A DNA stretch of 55,304 nucleotides, taken from the NCBI GenBank assembly GCA_937990185.1, contig CALKBI010000018.1:1-55304 (forward strand), written 5' to 3'. This stretch comes from an uncultured Neomegalonema sp. (GTDB lineage: Bacteria > Pseudomonadota > Alphaproteobacteria > Rhodobacterales > Rhodobacteraceae). This document shows, one piece after another, positions 1-8,744 of this stretch (position 1 is the stretch's first letter; every line of letters starts with the position of its first letter). Both the position numbers and the translations under genes were made by a program. Under the pieces are notes generated by a model, which saw nothing but the letters and a program-made list of their open reading frames with translations, ran no database searches and was not told the DNA's origin.

Positions 1-765
1 CTTGGCGTACTGATCAACCTCGGCCCACGCCTTGGTAAATTCAATCAAGATGGCACGGCAAATGATCTGACCGGTCACAACATGCCTCTGACCGTCATTG
101 GATTGATGCTGATTATCGTTGGTTTTTTCGGGTTCCTAATGGCTTGTGTTCTTGTCCCCGGACAAACGTGGTCGTTTGATGCCGGAATGTGGACGTCGAT
201 CTACGGCACGAAAATGACACTCTCGACTCTCGCCTTCAACATCCTGATGGCATTCGGCGGCGGCGTGATCGGCGCTTGGGCGTTTACGCGTGATCCATTC
301 TGGATGATGTCTGGCGCTCTGGCAGGGATCATCTCTGCGGCTTCAGGAATGGACTTTTATTGGCCACCGATGGCGTTCGCGATTGCCTTTGCAGGCGGCG
401 CAATGCTGGCTCCGATTGCGAAGATGATCGAGAATATGGGTATTGACGACGCGGTTGGCGCTGTCACGGTTCACGGCTTCATTGGTATCTGGGGCGTTCT
501 TGCTTGCGGTATTTTCGCCAGTGGATATCCGGCGCTGTCCGGTGATGTCGGCGTTCCGACAATCACCCTTTACGGTCAAGCCGTCGGTGCTTTGATGATG
601 TTCCTGTGCGGTTTCGTACCAGGGTACGTATTGTCCCTGCTCCTTAGGATCTTTGGCCTCTTGCGCGTTGATGATGCCTCGCAGATTGCAGGACTCGATC
701 CGGTAAAAGTACCGCTCGTTGCCTATCCTGAAGGCATGACCTCTCACCCCACACCTGCTGAATAA
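1..765 (+). CDS. amt: Ammonium transporter (Amt family), 5'-truncated by window edge
   Basis: The reading frame is open from base 1, so the N-terminal part lies outside the window; about 254 C-terminal residues are visible. The sequence is strongly hydrophobic, with at least five membrane-spanning stretches. It has Amt hallmarks: a GPRLGKF...GHNMPLTVIG block and a DDAVGAVTVHGFIGIWG block, whose VHG supplies one of the paired pore histidines of the family. The product should be an inner-membrane ammonium channel. It is followed after 12 nt by a small membrane protein gene and then a strong terminator. It converges on tdm, the last gene of an amine-degrading cluster that releases reduced nitrogen, so a link to nitrogen supply is plausible but inferred. 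No P-II gene (glnK) is visible, although one could lie upstream. Confidence 0.93.
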   Translation, partial: LGVLINLGPRLGKFNQDGTANDLTGHNMPLTVIGLMLIIVGFFGFLMACVLVPGQTWSFDAGMWTSIYGTKMTLSTLAFNILMAFGGGVIGAWAFTRDPFWMMSGALAGIISAASGMDFYWPPMAFAIAFAGGAMLAPIAKMIENMGIDDAVGAVTVHGFIGIWGVLACGIFASGYPALSGDVGVPTITLYGQAVGALMMFLCGFVPGYVLSLLLRIFGLLRVDDASQIAGLDPVKVPLVAYPEGMTSHPTPAE

Positions 766-777
766 GGAAAGATACAA

Positions 778-1014
778 ATGTTTGGATCACCACTTAAAGA
801 AGCATCGTGGAATACCGCCGAGGGCGCAATCTATAACGGTGCAACGGTCTTGGCCGAAGGCGCGGAAGCGCCGCTATGGTACTCGACTTCAGAAGGCATT
901 TGGCTTCTGGTCGCTATTGGATTGTGTGTACTGGCGCTCTTGATCGGTCATGGTCATGAGTCCGGTGCGTATCGCCGTGAACGGAACCGTGCCAGAGGCA
1001 TGGGCGATTACTAA
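778..1014 (+). CDS. Small single-pass membrane protein downstream of amt
   Basis: This 78-residue protein has an ATG start 12 nt after the amt stop, preceded by an AAGGAAAG ribosome binding site. Residues about 40-60 form one hydrophobic segment (WLLVAIGLCVLALLIGHG). A basic, arginine-rich tail follows (YRRERNRARG), which suggests the C-terminus is cytoplasmic. I do not recognise a family or function. Tight coupling to amt and the shared terminator suggest an accessory of the ammonium transporter, but that is inference from position only. Confidence 0.75.
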   Translation: MFGSPLKEASWNTAEGAIYNGATVLAEGAEAPLWYSTSEGIWLLVAIGLCVLALLIGHGHESGAYRRERNRARGMGDY

Positions 1015-1055
1015 AGGATAGTTCCTTCAGCATTTCCTGAAGGAAACTTCTAACG

Positions 1056-1085
1056 AAAAAGGGCCGCATCAAGCGGCCCTTTTTT
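1056..1085. terminator. Bidirectional rho-independent terminator between amt operon and tdm
   Basis: A perfect GGGCCGC/GCGGCCC stem with an ATCAA loop is flanked by an A-run on the left and a T-run on the right, so it can end transcription from both strands. It lies 42 nt past the small membrane protein stop and 30 nt past the tdm stop. A second, weaker hairpin (TTCCTTCAG/CTGAAGGAA) sits just before it at about 1022-1045. Confidence 0.92.
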
Positions 1086-1114
1086 ATATCTTATGTGTGC
1101 GGAGTTATTCTGGT

Positions 1115-3484
1115 TCAGTAGTTCCCTTTGGCCCGCTCTTTTGTCGGATCGAAGTGAGCGAAACGACAAACAGTTGCGGACAGACGTTTTTGGTGGCCAT
1201 CCAATTGACCAATTTCTAACGCCGTGCCCTCTTCTGCTACTGTCACATCAACACGGGCCAGTGCAATCACTTTACCTAAGATCGGTGACTTGACAGCGGA
1301 TGTGATGACCCCCACTTGAGCTTTACCGAGGCGAACACAATCGCCGTGGGAGGGTACGTTACCACCCTCGATATCCAAGCCAACCAGCTTATCGCGCGGA
1401 TTGGCTTTGCGGCGCTCGATAGCGGAGCGGCCAATGAAATCATCTTCTTGAGATTTCAGAGGCACTGTAAATCCAATACCAGCCTCGAAAGGATCAGTGG
1501 TATCGTCAAAATCATATCCAGCGAAGATCAAACCAGCTTCAATGCGAAGCATATCCAATGCGTTCAAACCACAAGGGATAAGGCCGTGTTTTTGTCCAGC
1601 TTCCCAAATTGTATCGAAAACTTCGACAGCATCTTTCGGATGACAGAAAACCTCATACCCTAGCTCGCCCGTATAACCCGTGCGCGAAACCACCACCGCA
1701 GTGCCTTGCACATCGCCGATACGGGCAGGCGTAAACCGGAACCACTCGAGTTCTGACATTGTGGGTTTGTCAGGGTTCGTCCAGAAAACCTCTTCCATGA
1801 TCGCGCGAGATTTAGGCCCTTGGACTGCGATGTTGTGGAGTTGATCGGTCGAATTGCGAACCCAAGCCTGCAAGCCATGTTTCTCAGCTTGCTCGCGCAG
1901 CCAAAGCCCCGATGTATCATTGCCACCGATCCAACGGAATAAGTCATCGCCCAGCCGGAAGACTGTGCCATCATCAATCATCCCGCCATGATCATAGCAC
2001 ATCGCCGTATAGACTACGCCACCGACGGCGAGCTTTTTCATGTTACGCGTGACACACATCTGCATCAGCTTTTCGGCATCCGGGCCGGTGACTTCATATT
2101 TACGCAGCGGAGATAAATCCATCACCACAGCTTTTTCACGGCAAGCCCAATATTCTTCTATCGCGCCGTGGCTATTCATCTGCTGAGGGAGCCAATACCC
2201 ATTATAGGCTATGAAATCTCTTGTGTGTCGGGCAAAGCATTCGTGAAAGCCCGTTTGCTTACTGTCTTCCAAATCCGCCTCCACGCTGGCGCGGTATCCG
2301 ACCGAGCGTTTAAATAATTCGTTCTCACTGTAAACCCGGACCTGAATATCCGTTGGGTCCCAACCATTCGTCGCATCAATATCCGAAGGGCAAGCCGTCG
2401 AGACACAAACCAGATCGTCTAACGCTTGCAGTAGCAAATAATCGCCAGGGCGCGTGTATGGATCGTCGTGCGAAATTTGATGATGATCATCGAGCGCCGT
2501 GTTGTAGAAAAAATTGAGCGCGGGCCAGCTCGCCCGAGGCTTTAGCCCGAATTTTTCTGTGCTGCCATTGATGTTGTCAGTGCAATTCACATGACCCGGA
2601 TAGCCCGCATCTTCGTACCCTCGTGCTGTACAAGCCGCGCCGAAAGTATCGTGACGCATTACGCCGTCTTGCATCATCTCGACAAGCGGCTCCTGATCCA
2701 CCGTCCAATATTTCGAGAGCAATCCCGGCTGAGGATACAGGCTGCCATTCAGGGAGCGCGTCGTCGTGGGATCGATTTCGTGCTCAATGCCCATATCCAG
2801 TTTTCGTTGAGAGAAGGCTTGAAAGTCAGAACATTCCCGGCCTTGAACATCTATGATTTGTATCCATTGGCCTTTCTTGACCTGATAAGCATGAGCACGT
2901 CCGGGTAGGATATTCACATCCATCAATGCATCAGCCAGCGGGTCCGGCGCGACAAGTCGTTCTTTTACATTCTTCCGTTTAGAGCGCTTGATATAGACGA
3001 TCAAATCCGTCGGCGGATTCATTTCATGTGGTTGCATCCGCGAACCGATTGCAGCGACGATCAAAGTTCCTGCGGTGCTGGCGTGGAAGGTTTCCATGTC
3101 GCCAGCGCGTGATCCATTGGTGAAGATACGCGCAGCTTCCGCTTTTCCGAGGTCGAATCCATTTCGCGCGAGTGTCTCACGCATCCGGTGTGCTGATGCA
3201 TCGCCTTCAAGTAACAACGTTTGCAGTCCCGTTGGTTCTCCCGCAGACTTGCCGCCGATCATCGCAGCTTTTGATTTACCATCACTATCAAAGAATACGA
3301 GTTCAGCGGGTTGCAAGCCTTCAGGATCAAGGACGGAAACCTCATCACCTTCGTCTAAGTTAAGCGCGAGTGATCCTAACGCGGGCAGCGGATGACGCTC
3401 AATATCTTCCGGTAGCACCCGCAAGCCGGGGACGAGAACGCCGCCATGCTCGTATCCGGTCTCAAACTTTGAGTAAAAGCCCAT
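1115..3484 (-). CDS. tdm: Trimethylamine N-oxide demethylase (DUF1989 + GcvT-like THF domain)
   Basis: This 789-residue protein is a two-module fusion. An N-terminal segment leads into a DUF1989-type domain at about residues 185-385, with conserved cysteines in GRECSDF, the VNCTDN region and TACPSDIDATNG. These are likely Zn ligands, as known for Tdm. A glycine-cleavage T-protein-like domain fills about residues 405-785 (YDHGGMIDDGT, GYTGELGYEVF, ALDMLRIEAGL). This architecture and length match bacterial Tdm, which converts TMAO to dimethylamine plus a formaldehyde-level carbon that the folate domain can take. The ATG at 3484 was chosen because it overlaps the tmoW stop as TGATG, giving translational coupling to the TMAO transporter. 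Sarcosine/dimethylglycine dehydrogenase-like GcvT proteins are the main alternative, but they lack the DUF1989 half. It is the last gene of the cluster. Confidence 0.9.
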   Translation of the reverse strand: MGFYSKFETGYEHGGVLVPGLRVLPEDIERHPLPALGSLALNLDEGDEVSVLDPEGLQPAELVFFDSDGKSKAAMIGGKSAGEPTGLQTLLLEGDASAHRMRETLARNGFDLGKAEAARIFTNGSRAGDMETFHASTAGTLIVAAIGSRMQPHEMNPPTDLIVYIKRSKRKNVKERLVAPDPLADALMDVNILPGRAHAYQVKKGQWIQIIDVQGRECSDFQAFSQRKLDMGIEHEIDPTTTRSLNGSLYPQPGLLSKYWTVDQEPLVEMMQDGVMRHDTFGAACTARGYEDAGYPGHVNCTDNINGSTEKFGLKPRASWPALNFFYNTALDDHHQISHDDPYTRPGDYLLLQALDDLVCVSTACPSDIDATNGWDPTDIQVRVYSENELFKRSVGYRASVEADLEDSKQTGFHECFARHTRDFIAYNGYWLPQQMNSHGAIEEYWACREKAVVMDLSPLRKYEVTGPDAEKLMQMCVTRNMKKLAVGGVVYTAMCYDHGGMIDDGTVFRLGDDLFRWIGGNDTSGLWLREQAEKHGLQAWVRNSTDQLHNIAVQGPKSRAIMEEVFWTNPDKPTMSELEWFRFTPARIGDVQGTAVVVSRTGYTGELGYEVFCHPKDAVEVFDTIWEAGQKHGLIPCGLNALDMLRIEAGLIFAGYDFDDTTDPFEAGIGFTVPLKSQEDDFIGRSAIERRKANPRDKLVGLDIEGGNVPSHGDCVRLGKAQVGVITSAVKSPILGKVIALARVDVTVAEEGTALEIGQLDGHQKRLSATVCRFAHFDPTKERAKGNY

Positions 3485-5706
3485 CAGCCTATTCCCAACT
3501 GTTTCTTTCGTTCGTCCGCCCAAGACCCAATAATGCGATCCGCGATAATGCCAAGTGCAGCGATGAAGAAACCTGCAAGAATACCGCGACCAAAGTTTTG
3601 TGTGGAAATCGACCGTACGACTTCTTGGCCAAGATCGGTTGATCCAATCAGCGCCGTAATCGCCGTCATCGCCAGTGCCATCATGATTGTCTGGTTCAGA
3701 CCCAGCATGATCTCAGGAATAGCAATAGGCAGCTCGACTTTCCATAAGCGTTGACGCTTAGTTGTTCCGTTCGCAATGGCTGCTTCGACTGTAACTTCTG
3801 GAATGCGTTTCAGCCCCAAGTAAGTATATCGGATCGCCGGGACCGTTGCGTAAGGAATGATCGCGAAGACGTTTGCAAAGTCGCCTACCCTAAACAGCAT
3901 AATCGCCGGGATGAGGTATATGAACGACGGGAATGTCTGAAGTGTATCGCAGATCGGCATGAGGATATTCGCCACCCTCTCCGATCGCGCCGCCCAAACT
4001 CCCAAAGGCACACCAATGATCACACAAAGCAATGTCGCGATGAGAACCAAATACGTGGTCTTCATCGTTTCTACCCAAAATCCGGTCACGATGAACGATG
4101 CCATCAATGCAAGGCAGAGCAATAATACAGAAAGCCCGCCATAACGCCACGCAGCCGCGCCAACTACGAAAACGAAAACCGGCCACGGCATCCAAAGGAA
4201 GAAGTTCCGTACCGGAATGAGGAAGTTCAGCGTCACCCAATCGCGGATCGGATTGATGTAATCAAAAGCATTCTTGTTGAATTCTCGAATGCCGCCATCC
4301 ATCCAGCGCGCAAGCACCTTCGGATCGAACAGCGTTACTTTTCCTTCCGCGCCGGTATAGGTAAGCTTGGACGGCGGGATTGTAACATCTCTGAACCAAA
4401 TCGCAGCGATGTAGCTCAGCACAAGGATGACAAGAAAGATTAGCATGTGCTTGTGGCGCTGTGCCCATGTTTTTGCGACGGCGAAATGATCCGTCTCTTT
4501 GTTCGCATAGCCTTGTGTCAGGCGGTCCAAAACAATCGCCACAACTGAAATCGCGATACCCAATTCAATCGCGGTTCCGAGTTTTAACTGTTGCAATGAA
4601 TAGAGCAATTTATGCCCTAGTCCTTGCGCGCCAGCAATCGAGGCAATCACGACCATCGCAAAGGTCTGCATCACCACCTGATTGACGCCAAGCATCAGCG
4701 TACGCTTGCCGGACGGGAGTGCCACTTTCCAAAGCAATTGGCGGCGTGTGCAACCTGACATCTTGCCGGACTCGACAATCTCTTCCGGCACGGTTTGCAA
4801 GCCAAGAATTGTACACCGAGCCATTGGCGGCATGGCGAAAACAACAGTCGCTATCAGTGCCGTAACCGGGCCAAGTGCAAACAAGGCGGCAACCGGTGCA
4901 AGATATGCCATATGTGGGACGGCTTGCATGAGATCAAAAATCGGCGTGATGATCCGCGCAGCAATCTTGGAGCGCGTGACCCAAATACCAAGAACTACGC
5001 CAACGAATGCAGCCATCGGAACCGCAACGACGACAATCGTCATCGTGCGCATTGTGTCTTTCCATACATTAAAGACAGCGAGGTAAAGCATCGTAAACGC
5101 GCAGAGTAGCGCCAACCGCCAACCGCCAATCCAATGTCCGAGTATGATCACCCCTGCAGCAATTGCCACCCACGGGATCGGTCCATAAAGAGCTTTCGCA
5201 CCAATTCCTTTCAACCCGTCCGAAAGCATCTTCGGCAATGACGTGATGGATTCAGGCGCGGCATCGCCGAAGAAGAGAGCCATTAAGATTGGTGTGAGAA
5301 ATAATACCGCCGCGATCAAACCATTACGAAGCGTTGAAAAGTACGTGACGACACTGGCTAAAATCACTGTAAGCCAAATCCACGACATATTCGCATGGCC
5401 GCGATAAAGAACATATTCCGCCCATTTCACAGGCGCTTTTAGTCCTTCGCCAATGGCACGGGTAATGTCTTTAAAGGCAATCCCGAAAATGGTTGCTTCG
5501 GATTTCAACCATTCAATCCGCGTGGTCAACCATTCCTCAGCAGGTATCTCCCATTCCGGCCACCATCTGTCTGGCAAAACTCCCGGAGAGACATAATGAA
5601 AAATGAGAGCGAGTAGCGTGATGCCAAAAACAACACCCCAATAAGACGGCATCTTTACGCCTTGAGAGGATTCACTTTGGAACGTACTCGCCGTTACCTC
5701 AGTCAT
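3484..5706 (-). CDS. tmoW: TMAO ABC transporter permease, duplicated-domain
   Basis: This 740-residue membrane protein carries two tandem binding-protein-dependent permease domains, at about residues 210-370 and 530-720. Each has the EAA-type loop that docks the ATPase (SGCTRRQLLWKVALP in the first, NGTTKRQRLWKVELP in the second). Double-permease proteins of this size are typical of the TmoW component of the TMAO importer and of some glycine betaine/choline importers of the same superfamily. Its start overlaps the tmoV stop as ATGA and its stop overlaps the tdm start, so transporter and demethylase are translationally coupled. That coupling is the main reason to assign TMAO rather than betaine or choline as substrate. 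Confidence 0.87.
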   Translation of the reverse strand: MTEVTASTFQSESSQGVKMPSYWGVVFGITLLALIFHYVSPGVLPDRWWPEWEIPAEEWLTTRIEWLKSEATIFGIAFKDITRAIGEGLKAPVKWAEYVLYRGHANMSWIWLTVILASVVTYFSTLRNGLIAAVLFLTPILMALFFGDAAPESITSLPKMLSDGLKGIGAKALYGPIPWVAIAAGVIILGHWIGGWRLALLCAFTMLYLAVFNVWKDTMRTMTIVVVAVPMAAFVGVVLGIWVTRSKIAARIITPIFDLMQAVPHMAYLAPVAALFALGPVTALIATVVFAMPPMARCTILGLQTVPEEIVESGKMSGCTRRQLLWKVALPSGKRTLMLGVNQVVMQTFAMVVIASIAGAQGLGHKLLYSLQQLKLGTAIELGIAISVVAIVLDRLTQGYANKETDHFAVAKTWAQRHKHMLIFLVILVLSYIAAIWFRDVTIPPSKLTYTGAEGKVTLFDPKVLARWMDGGIREFNKNAFDYINPIRDWVTLNFLIPVRNFFLWMPWPVFVFVVGAAAWRYGGLSVLLLCLALMASFIVTGFWVETMKTTYLVLIATLLCVIIGVPLGVWAARSERVANILMPICDTLQTFPSFIYLIPAIMLFRVGDFANVFAIIPYATVPAIRYTYLGLKRIPEVTVEAAIANGTTKRQRLWKVELPIAIPEIMLGLNQTIMMALAMTAITALIGSTDLGQEVVRSISTQNFGRGILAGFFIAALGIIADRIIGSWADERKKQLGIG

Positions 5707-6725
5707 GCTGCATCTCGAGTAAAGATTGTTGTGGCCACATCCTCTCGGGTCACGGAGCCAATGATTTGGCCCGCCTCATCAACAACGCCCATTGGTCTGT
5801 TCGCCGTTAAAACTTGTTGAGCGACGGAACCTATCTTTTCCGACACTAAGACAGTTCCTTCGGCAGACGGATCAATCGGTTTCATAATTGTGCCGACCGA
5901 AACGATGCGTTCTCGTGGAGCATTGCGTGCAAATTCTGCGACGTAATCATCTGCTGGATTCAGAACAATTTGCTCAGGCGTATCGAGTTGCACCATGCGG
6001 CCATCTTTCATGATACCGATGCGATCAGCGAGTTTCGTCGCCTCTTCGAAATCATGCGTGATGAAGACAATCGTTTTCTTCAGCTTTTGTTGCAGACGCA
6101 TAAATTCGTCTTGCATCTCAGCACGGATCAGCGGATCGAGCGCGCTGAACGGTTCATCCAAAAACCAAATGTCAGGTTCCACAGCAAGACTGCGTGCGAT
6201 ACCAACCCGCTGTTGCTGTCCACCGGAAAGCTCGCGAGGGAAATAGCTCTCGCGTCCTTGCAGGCCGACCAGTTCAATCATGTCTTTTGCGCGTTGAACC
6301 CGCTCCGCCTTATCCATCCCCTGTACTTCTAGAGGAAAGGCAACATTCTCCAGAACATCGCGGTTAGGTAATAAACCAAAGCTCTGGAACACCATCCCCA
6401 TCTTATGTCGGCGAATGTCGATCAACTCGCGCTCGGACACTTTGAGCAAGTCGCGCCCTTCGTATTCCATCTCGCCCGCCGTGGGATCATTCAGGCGCGT
6501 AATACAACGGATCAGTGTCGACTTACCCGATCCTGAAAGGCCCATGATGATAAGAATCTCACCGGCATGAACGTCAAAGGAAACATCTTGAACCGCACCA
6601 ATATAGCCCGCTTCTTTTAATGCCTCAGGTGTTGGTGCTCCCTTGTGGCGTTTCATAAAACGCTTCGGGTTATCTCCGAAAATTTTCCAGATGTTTCGGC
6701 ATTTTATCTGGACTTCGGCTGACAT
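5703..6725 (-). CDS. tmoV: TMAO ABC transporter ATP-binding protein with C-terminal CBS region
   Basis: This 340-residue ATPase is of the ProV/OpuAA type. Visible motifs are Walker A (GLSGSGKST), the ABC signature (LSGGQQQR), Walker B (IWFLDEP) and the switch histidine (FITHDFEEA). The C-terminal 60-70 residues (SEKIGSVAQQVLTANRPMGVVDEAGQ and following) look like one CBS domain. In OpuA relatives CBS domains sense ionic strength or nucleotides. It powers import through TmoW. The ATGA overlap with tmoW and the adjacent tmoX define one transporter. The family alone cannot distinguish TMAO from glycine betaine; the neighbouring tdm decides it. Confidence 0.88.
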   Translation of the reverse strand: MSAEVQIKCRNIWKIFGDNPKRFMKRHKGAPTPEALKEAGYIGAVQDVSFDVHAGEILIIMGLSGSGKSTLIRCITRLNDPTAGEMEYEGRDLLKVSERELIDIRRHKMGMVFQSFGLLPNRDVLENVAFPLEVQGMDKAERVQRAKDMIELVGLQGRESYFPRELSGGQQQRVGIARSLAVEPDIWFLDEPFSALDPLIRAEMQDEFMRLQQKLKKTIVFITHDFEEATKLADRIGIMKDGRMVQLDTPEQIVLNPADDYVAEFARNAPRERIVSVGTIMKPIDPSAEGTVLVSEKIGSVAQQVLTANRPMGVVDEAGQIIGSVTREDVATTIFTRDAA

Positions 6726-6759
6726 TTAAAATTTCTCGCGTTTGAAAATTTAGAAACAA

Positions 6760-6788
6760 ATAGGCCGAGCGGAAACCGCTCGACCAAT
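6760..6788 (-). other. Intercistronic stem-loop between tmoX and tmoV
   Basis: On the minus strand GGTCGAGCGG and CCGCTCGGCC pair around a TTT loop, with one G-T pair. This occurs just after the tmoX stop, and a T-rich stretch (TATTTGTTTCT) follows. Such a hairpin behind a binding-protein gene usually protects the upstream mRNA or partially terminates, giving more binding protein than permease and ATPase. The effect is inferred. Confidence 0.7.
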
Positions 6789-6804
6789 CTCAACACGTTC
6801 AAAC

Positions 6805-7740
6805 TTACCAGCTTGCAACGATGTCTTTGTTGTCTTCGATCCACTTATCAGCGGCTTCTTCAGGCTCCATTCCGTCAACGTCGACGAGAAGAGCAGCAGC
6901 AGCGATCTGAGCATTTGTGAAGTCAACGTTTTGCATAACGCCCCAAGCACCCGGGTACTTTTCAGCAAGACCGGACCAAGCCGCTTTTTTCAGCCAACCG
7001 CTGTGCGGTGCGCCGCAATCGCCGGTGGCGTTCGGGTTTGGACCCCATTCTTTAACTTCATTACACGCAGCAGATGGCGCTGGGAAGTCAACGAACTGAC
7101 CTTCGAACTTCGACTCGATGAAGTTTGGTGTCCAGTTAAACAGAACGATTGGCTCTTCACGGTCATAAGCCGATTGTAGCTCTGCCCAGAGCGTCGCAGC
7201 TTGACCGACGTTGATAGCTTCGAAGTTCATTTCCAGAGCATCAATGCGGTCAGCGTAGTTTTTACCCCAGTCAGCAGGTGGGCCTACAAAACGGCCTTTT
7301 GGTTTTGTTTCAGCCGTCGCGAACATTTCTGCGCAACGGTCAAGACCTTGCCACGAACCAGCACCAGGGCATTTGTCGAGGACGTAGTTAGGAATCCACC
7401 ACTCTTCACGGGTCGCAGCAGAGTGCGTTCCCGCATCAACCATTCCGTTCTCAACAGCTTTTTCGAAAGCGGATTTCATAGAACCTTCCCAAGCCTCGAC
7501 TTGGAAGTGCATATCGCCATCAGCGATGGCTTGGAACTGAAGTTGGCTGTCCGATGGTGCGTACTCTACGGTATAGCCTTTTTCTTCGAGAACTTTACCG
7601 ACCACGTAGGAAAGAACGAGCTGACTGGTCCAGTTGTTCTGAACAATAATAATCGGATCATCCGACTCTGCCTCAGCAAACGCCGAAACTGGCATCGCCA
7701 TGAGCGCAGCAGCAGCTACACCTTTAATAAAGTTATGCAT
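6805..7740 (-). CDS. tmoX: TMAO substrate-binding periplasmic protein
   Basis: This 311-residue protein has a cleavable signal peptide (MHNFIKGVAAAALMAMPVSAFA) and an OpuAC-type ligand-binding fold. Tryptophans that could build the aromatic cage for a methylated ammonium group are visible in VQNNWTSQ, VEAWEGS, EEWWIPN and LFNWTPN. TMAO-binding TmoX is known to use a tryptophan box of this kind. A strong GGGAGAAG ribosome binding site precedes the ATG. It is the first gene of the transporter set tmoX-tmoV-tmoW and is followed by a stem-loop. A glycine betaine/choline-binding relative is the alternative; location next to tdm favours TMAO. Confidence 0.9.
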   Translation of the reverse strand: MHNFIKGVAAAALMAMPVSAFAEAESDDPIIIVQNNWTSQLVLSYVVGKVLEEKGYTVEYAPSDSQLQFQAIADGDMHFQVEAWEGSMKSAFEKAVENGMVDAGTHSAATREEWWIPNYVLDKCPGAGSWQGLDRCAEMFATAETKPKGRFVGPPADWGKNYADRIDALEMNFEAINVGQAATLWAELQSAYDREEPIVLFNWTPNFIESKFEGQFVDFPAPSAACNEVKEWGPNPNATGDCGAPHSGWLKKAAWSGLAEKYPGAWGVMQNVDFTNAQIAAAALLVDVDGMEPEEAADKWIEDNKDIVASW

Positions 7741-7813
7741 CTTCTTCTCCCTTGTTCTGGCGGGTTATCGCCAATTCATACTGTCCTGCCGTTCTGCGCC
7801 GGCTTCGGAAAAA

Positions 7814-8104
7814 TTATGCGCCCTCAACAATTGTTTGAAGGCTGTTTGACGCCGCTTGCCGCATCGCGCGCACCGGGGCGTATTCTTCACTGTGATACCA
7901 CTCGGTAGCAGCCTGCAACGTCGGGAAGCGAATGACAACGGTGCGGTCACCGATACTTTCGCCTTCGAAATGCTGTGCTGGCCCGCCTCTAACGAGATAT
8001 TCACCACCATATTTCTCAACAATTGGAGAAACGGCAGCGACGTAATCCTTATAAGCCTCAGGGTCAGTCACGTTAATTTGAGCGATAACATACCCTGCAG
8101 CCAT
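7814..8104 (-). CDS. DUF1330 family small protein
   Basis: This 96-residue protein has the pattern of the DUF1330 (dimeric alpha-beta barrel, EthD-like) family: AAGYVIAQINVTDPEAYKDY at the start and RFPTLQAATEWYHSEEYAPVRAMR in the second half, with a final repeat-stabilising TIVEGA. Such small barrels often act as cofactor-free enzymes or stress-associated proteins, but no reaction is established for most of them. It starts 3 nt after the preceding gene and lies between the methylamine and TMAO halves of the cluster. Its role there is unknown. Confidence 0.85.
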   Translation of the reverse strand: MAAGYVIAQINVTDPEAYKDYVAAVSPIVEKYGGEYLVRGGPAQHFEGESIGDRTVVIRFPTLQAATEWYHSEEYAPVRAMRQAASNSLQTIVEGA

Positions 8105-8107
8105 AGC

Positions 8108-8701
8108 CTAAGCTCCTTTCGGCGTTGGATCAGCGGTTGATTTCGCCCAATCCGGCTCAAAGCCTAAAACGACAGTTTCGGCAGGTAAAGTCGGATTAAA
8201 CAGCAAGTTATGCCAGTACGTCGCCTGATGAAGCGGATTTTGTTCGCCGAGCACCCAAACTTTGCAAGCAATGTCATATCGTTGACGAAATGCCTCAAAG
8301 CGAAGTGTGCAACGTTCCGCAGCGCGAATTTGACTTGCTCCCGGCGAACCCGGCGGGAATGTAGAAGTCAGGATATCCGAAAAGGTCTCGGCCTTTTGGT
8401 AGTATGCCTCACTAAATAACCGTATCGCATTATCACGCCGCTGTGCCGGATCATGAGTTTTGCGAACCATGTGCTTGAATTCTTCGGTCTGGCTGTGTGC
8501 CATCGTCTTGCACATCACCGTAATCACGTGGCCAAGCGGTTCGTTCTCACCAATCAGCGTTACTTCAGGTGTGATCCCATCAGAAGGCCGTCCCAAATCT
8601 TCACGCATCATCATTTGGCGTATGCGGCATTGCCATCGAAGAAAACCATCGCGCATCGCCGCCCCCTCATGGGTACGCGGAAGGGTATGTGCGGGCATCA
8701 T
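8108..8701 (-). CDS. Conserved protein of unknown function in the methylamine/TMAO cluster
   Basis: This protein of about 197 residues has an ATG start at 8701; a GTG at 8710 in the same frame is an alternative. It is soluble, with no signal peptide or membrane segment. The N-terminal part (FLRWQCRIRQMMMREDLGRPSDGITPEV) and the C-terminal part (QATYWHNLLFNPTLP, LGFEPDW) look like a conserved alphaproteobacterial hypothetical family, which I know only as uncharacterised. No nucleotide, flavin or iron-sulfur motif is visible; the three cysteines (VMCKTM, ERCTLR, IACKVW) are scattered. It is closely packed with DUF1330 (3 nt gap), so the two are probably co-translated. Function not assigned. Confidence 0.85.
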   Translation of the reverse strand: MMPAHTLPRTHEGAAMRDGFLRWQCRIRQMMMREDLGRPSDGITPEVTLIGENEPLGHVITVMCKTMAHSQTEEFKHMVRKTHDPAQRRDNAIRLFSEAYYQKAETFSDILTSTFPPGSPGASQIRAAERCTLRFEAFRQRYDIACKVWVLGEQNPLHQATYWHNLLFNPTLPAETVVLGFEPDWAKSTADPTPKGA

Positions 8702-8744
8702 AAGAGACACCCGCCCAAGATCATATTGCCGGAAAATTCCGTCA

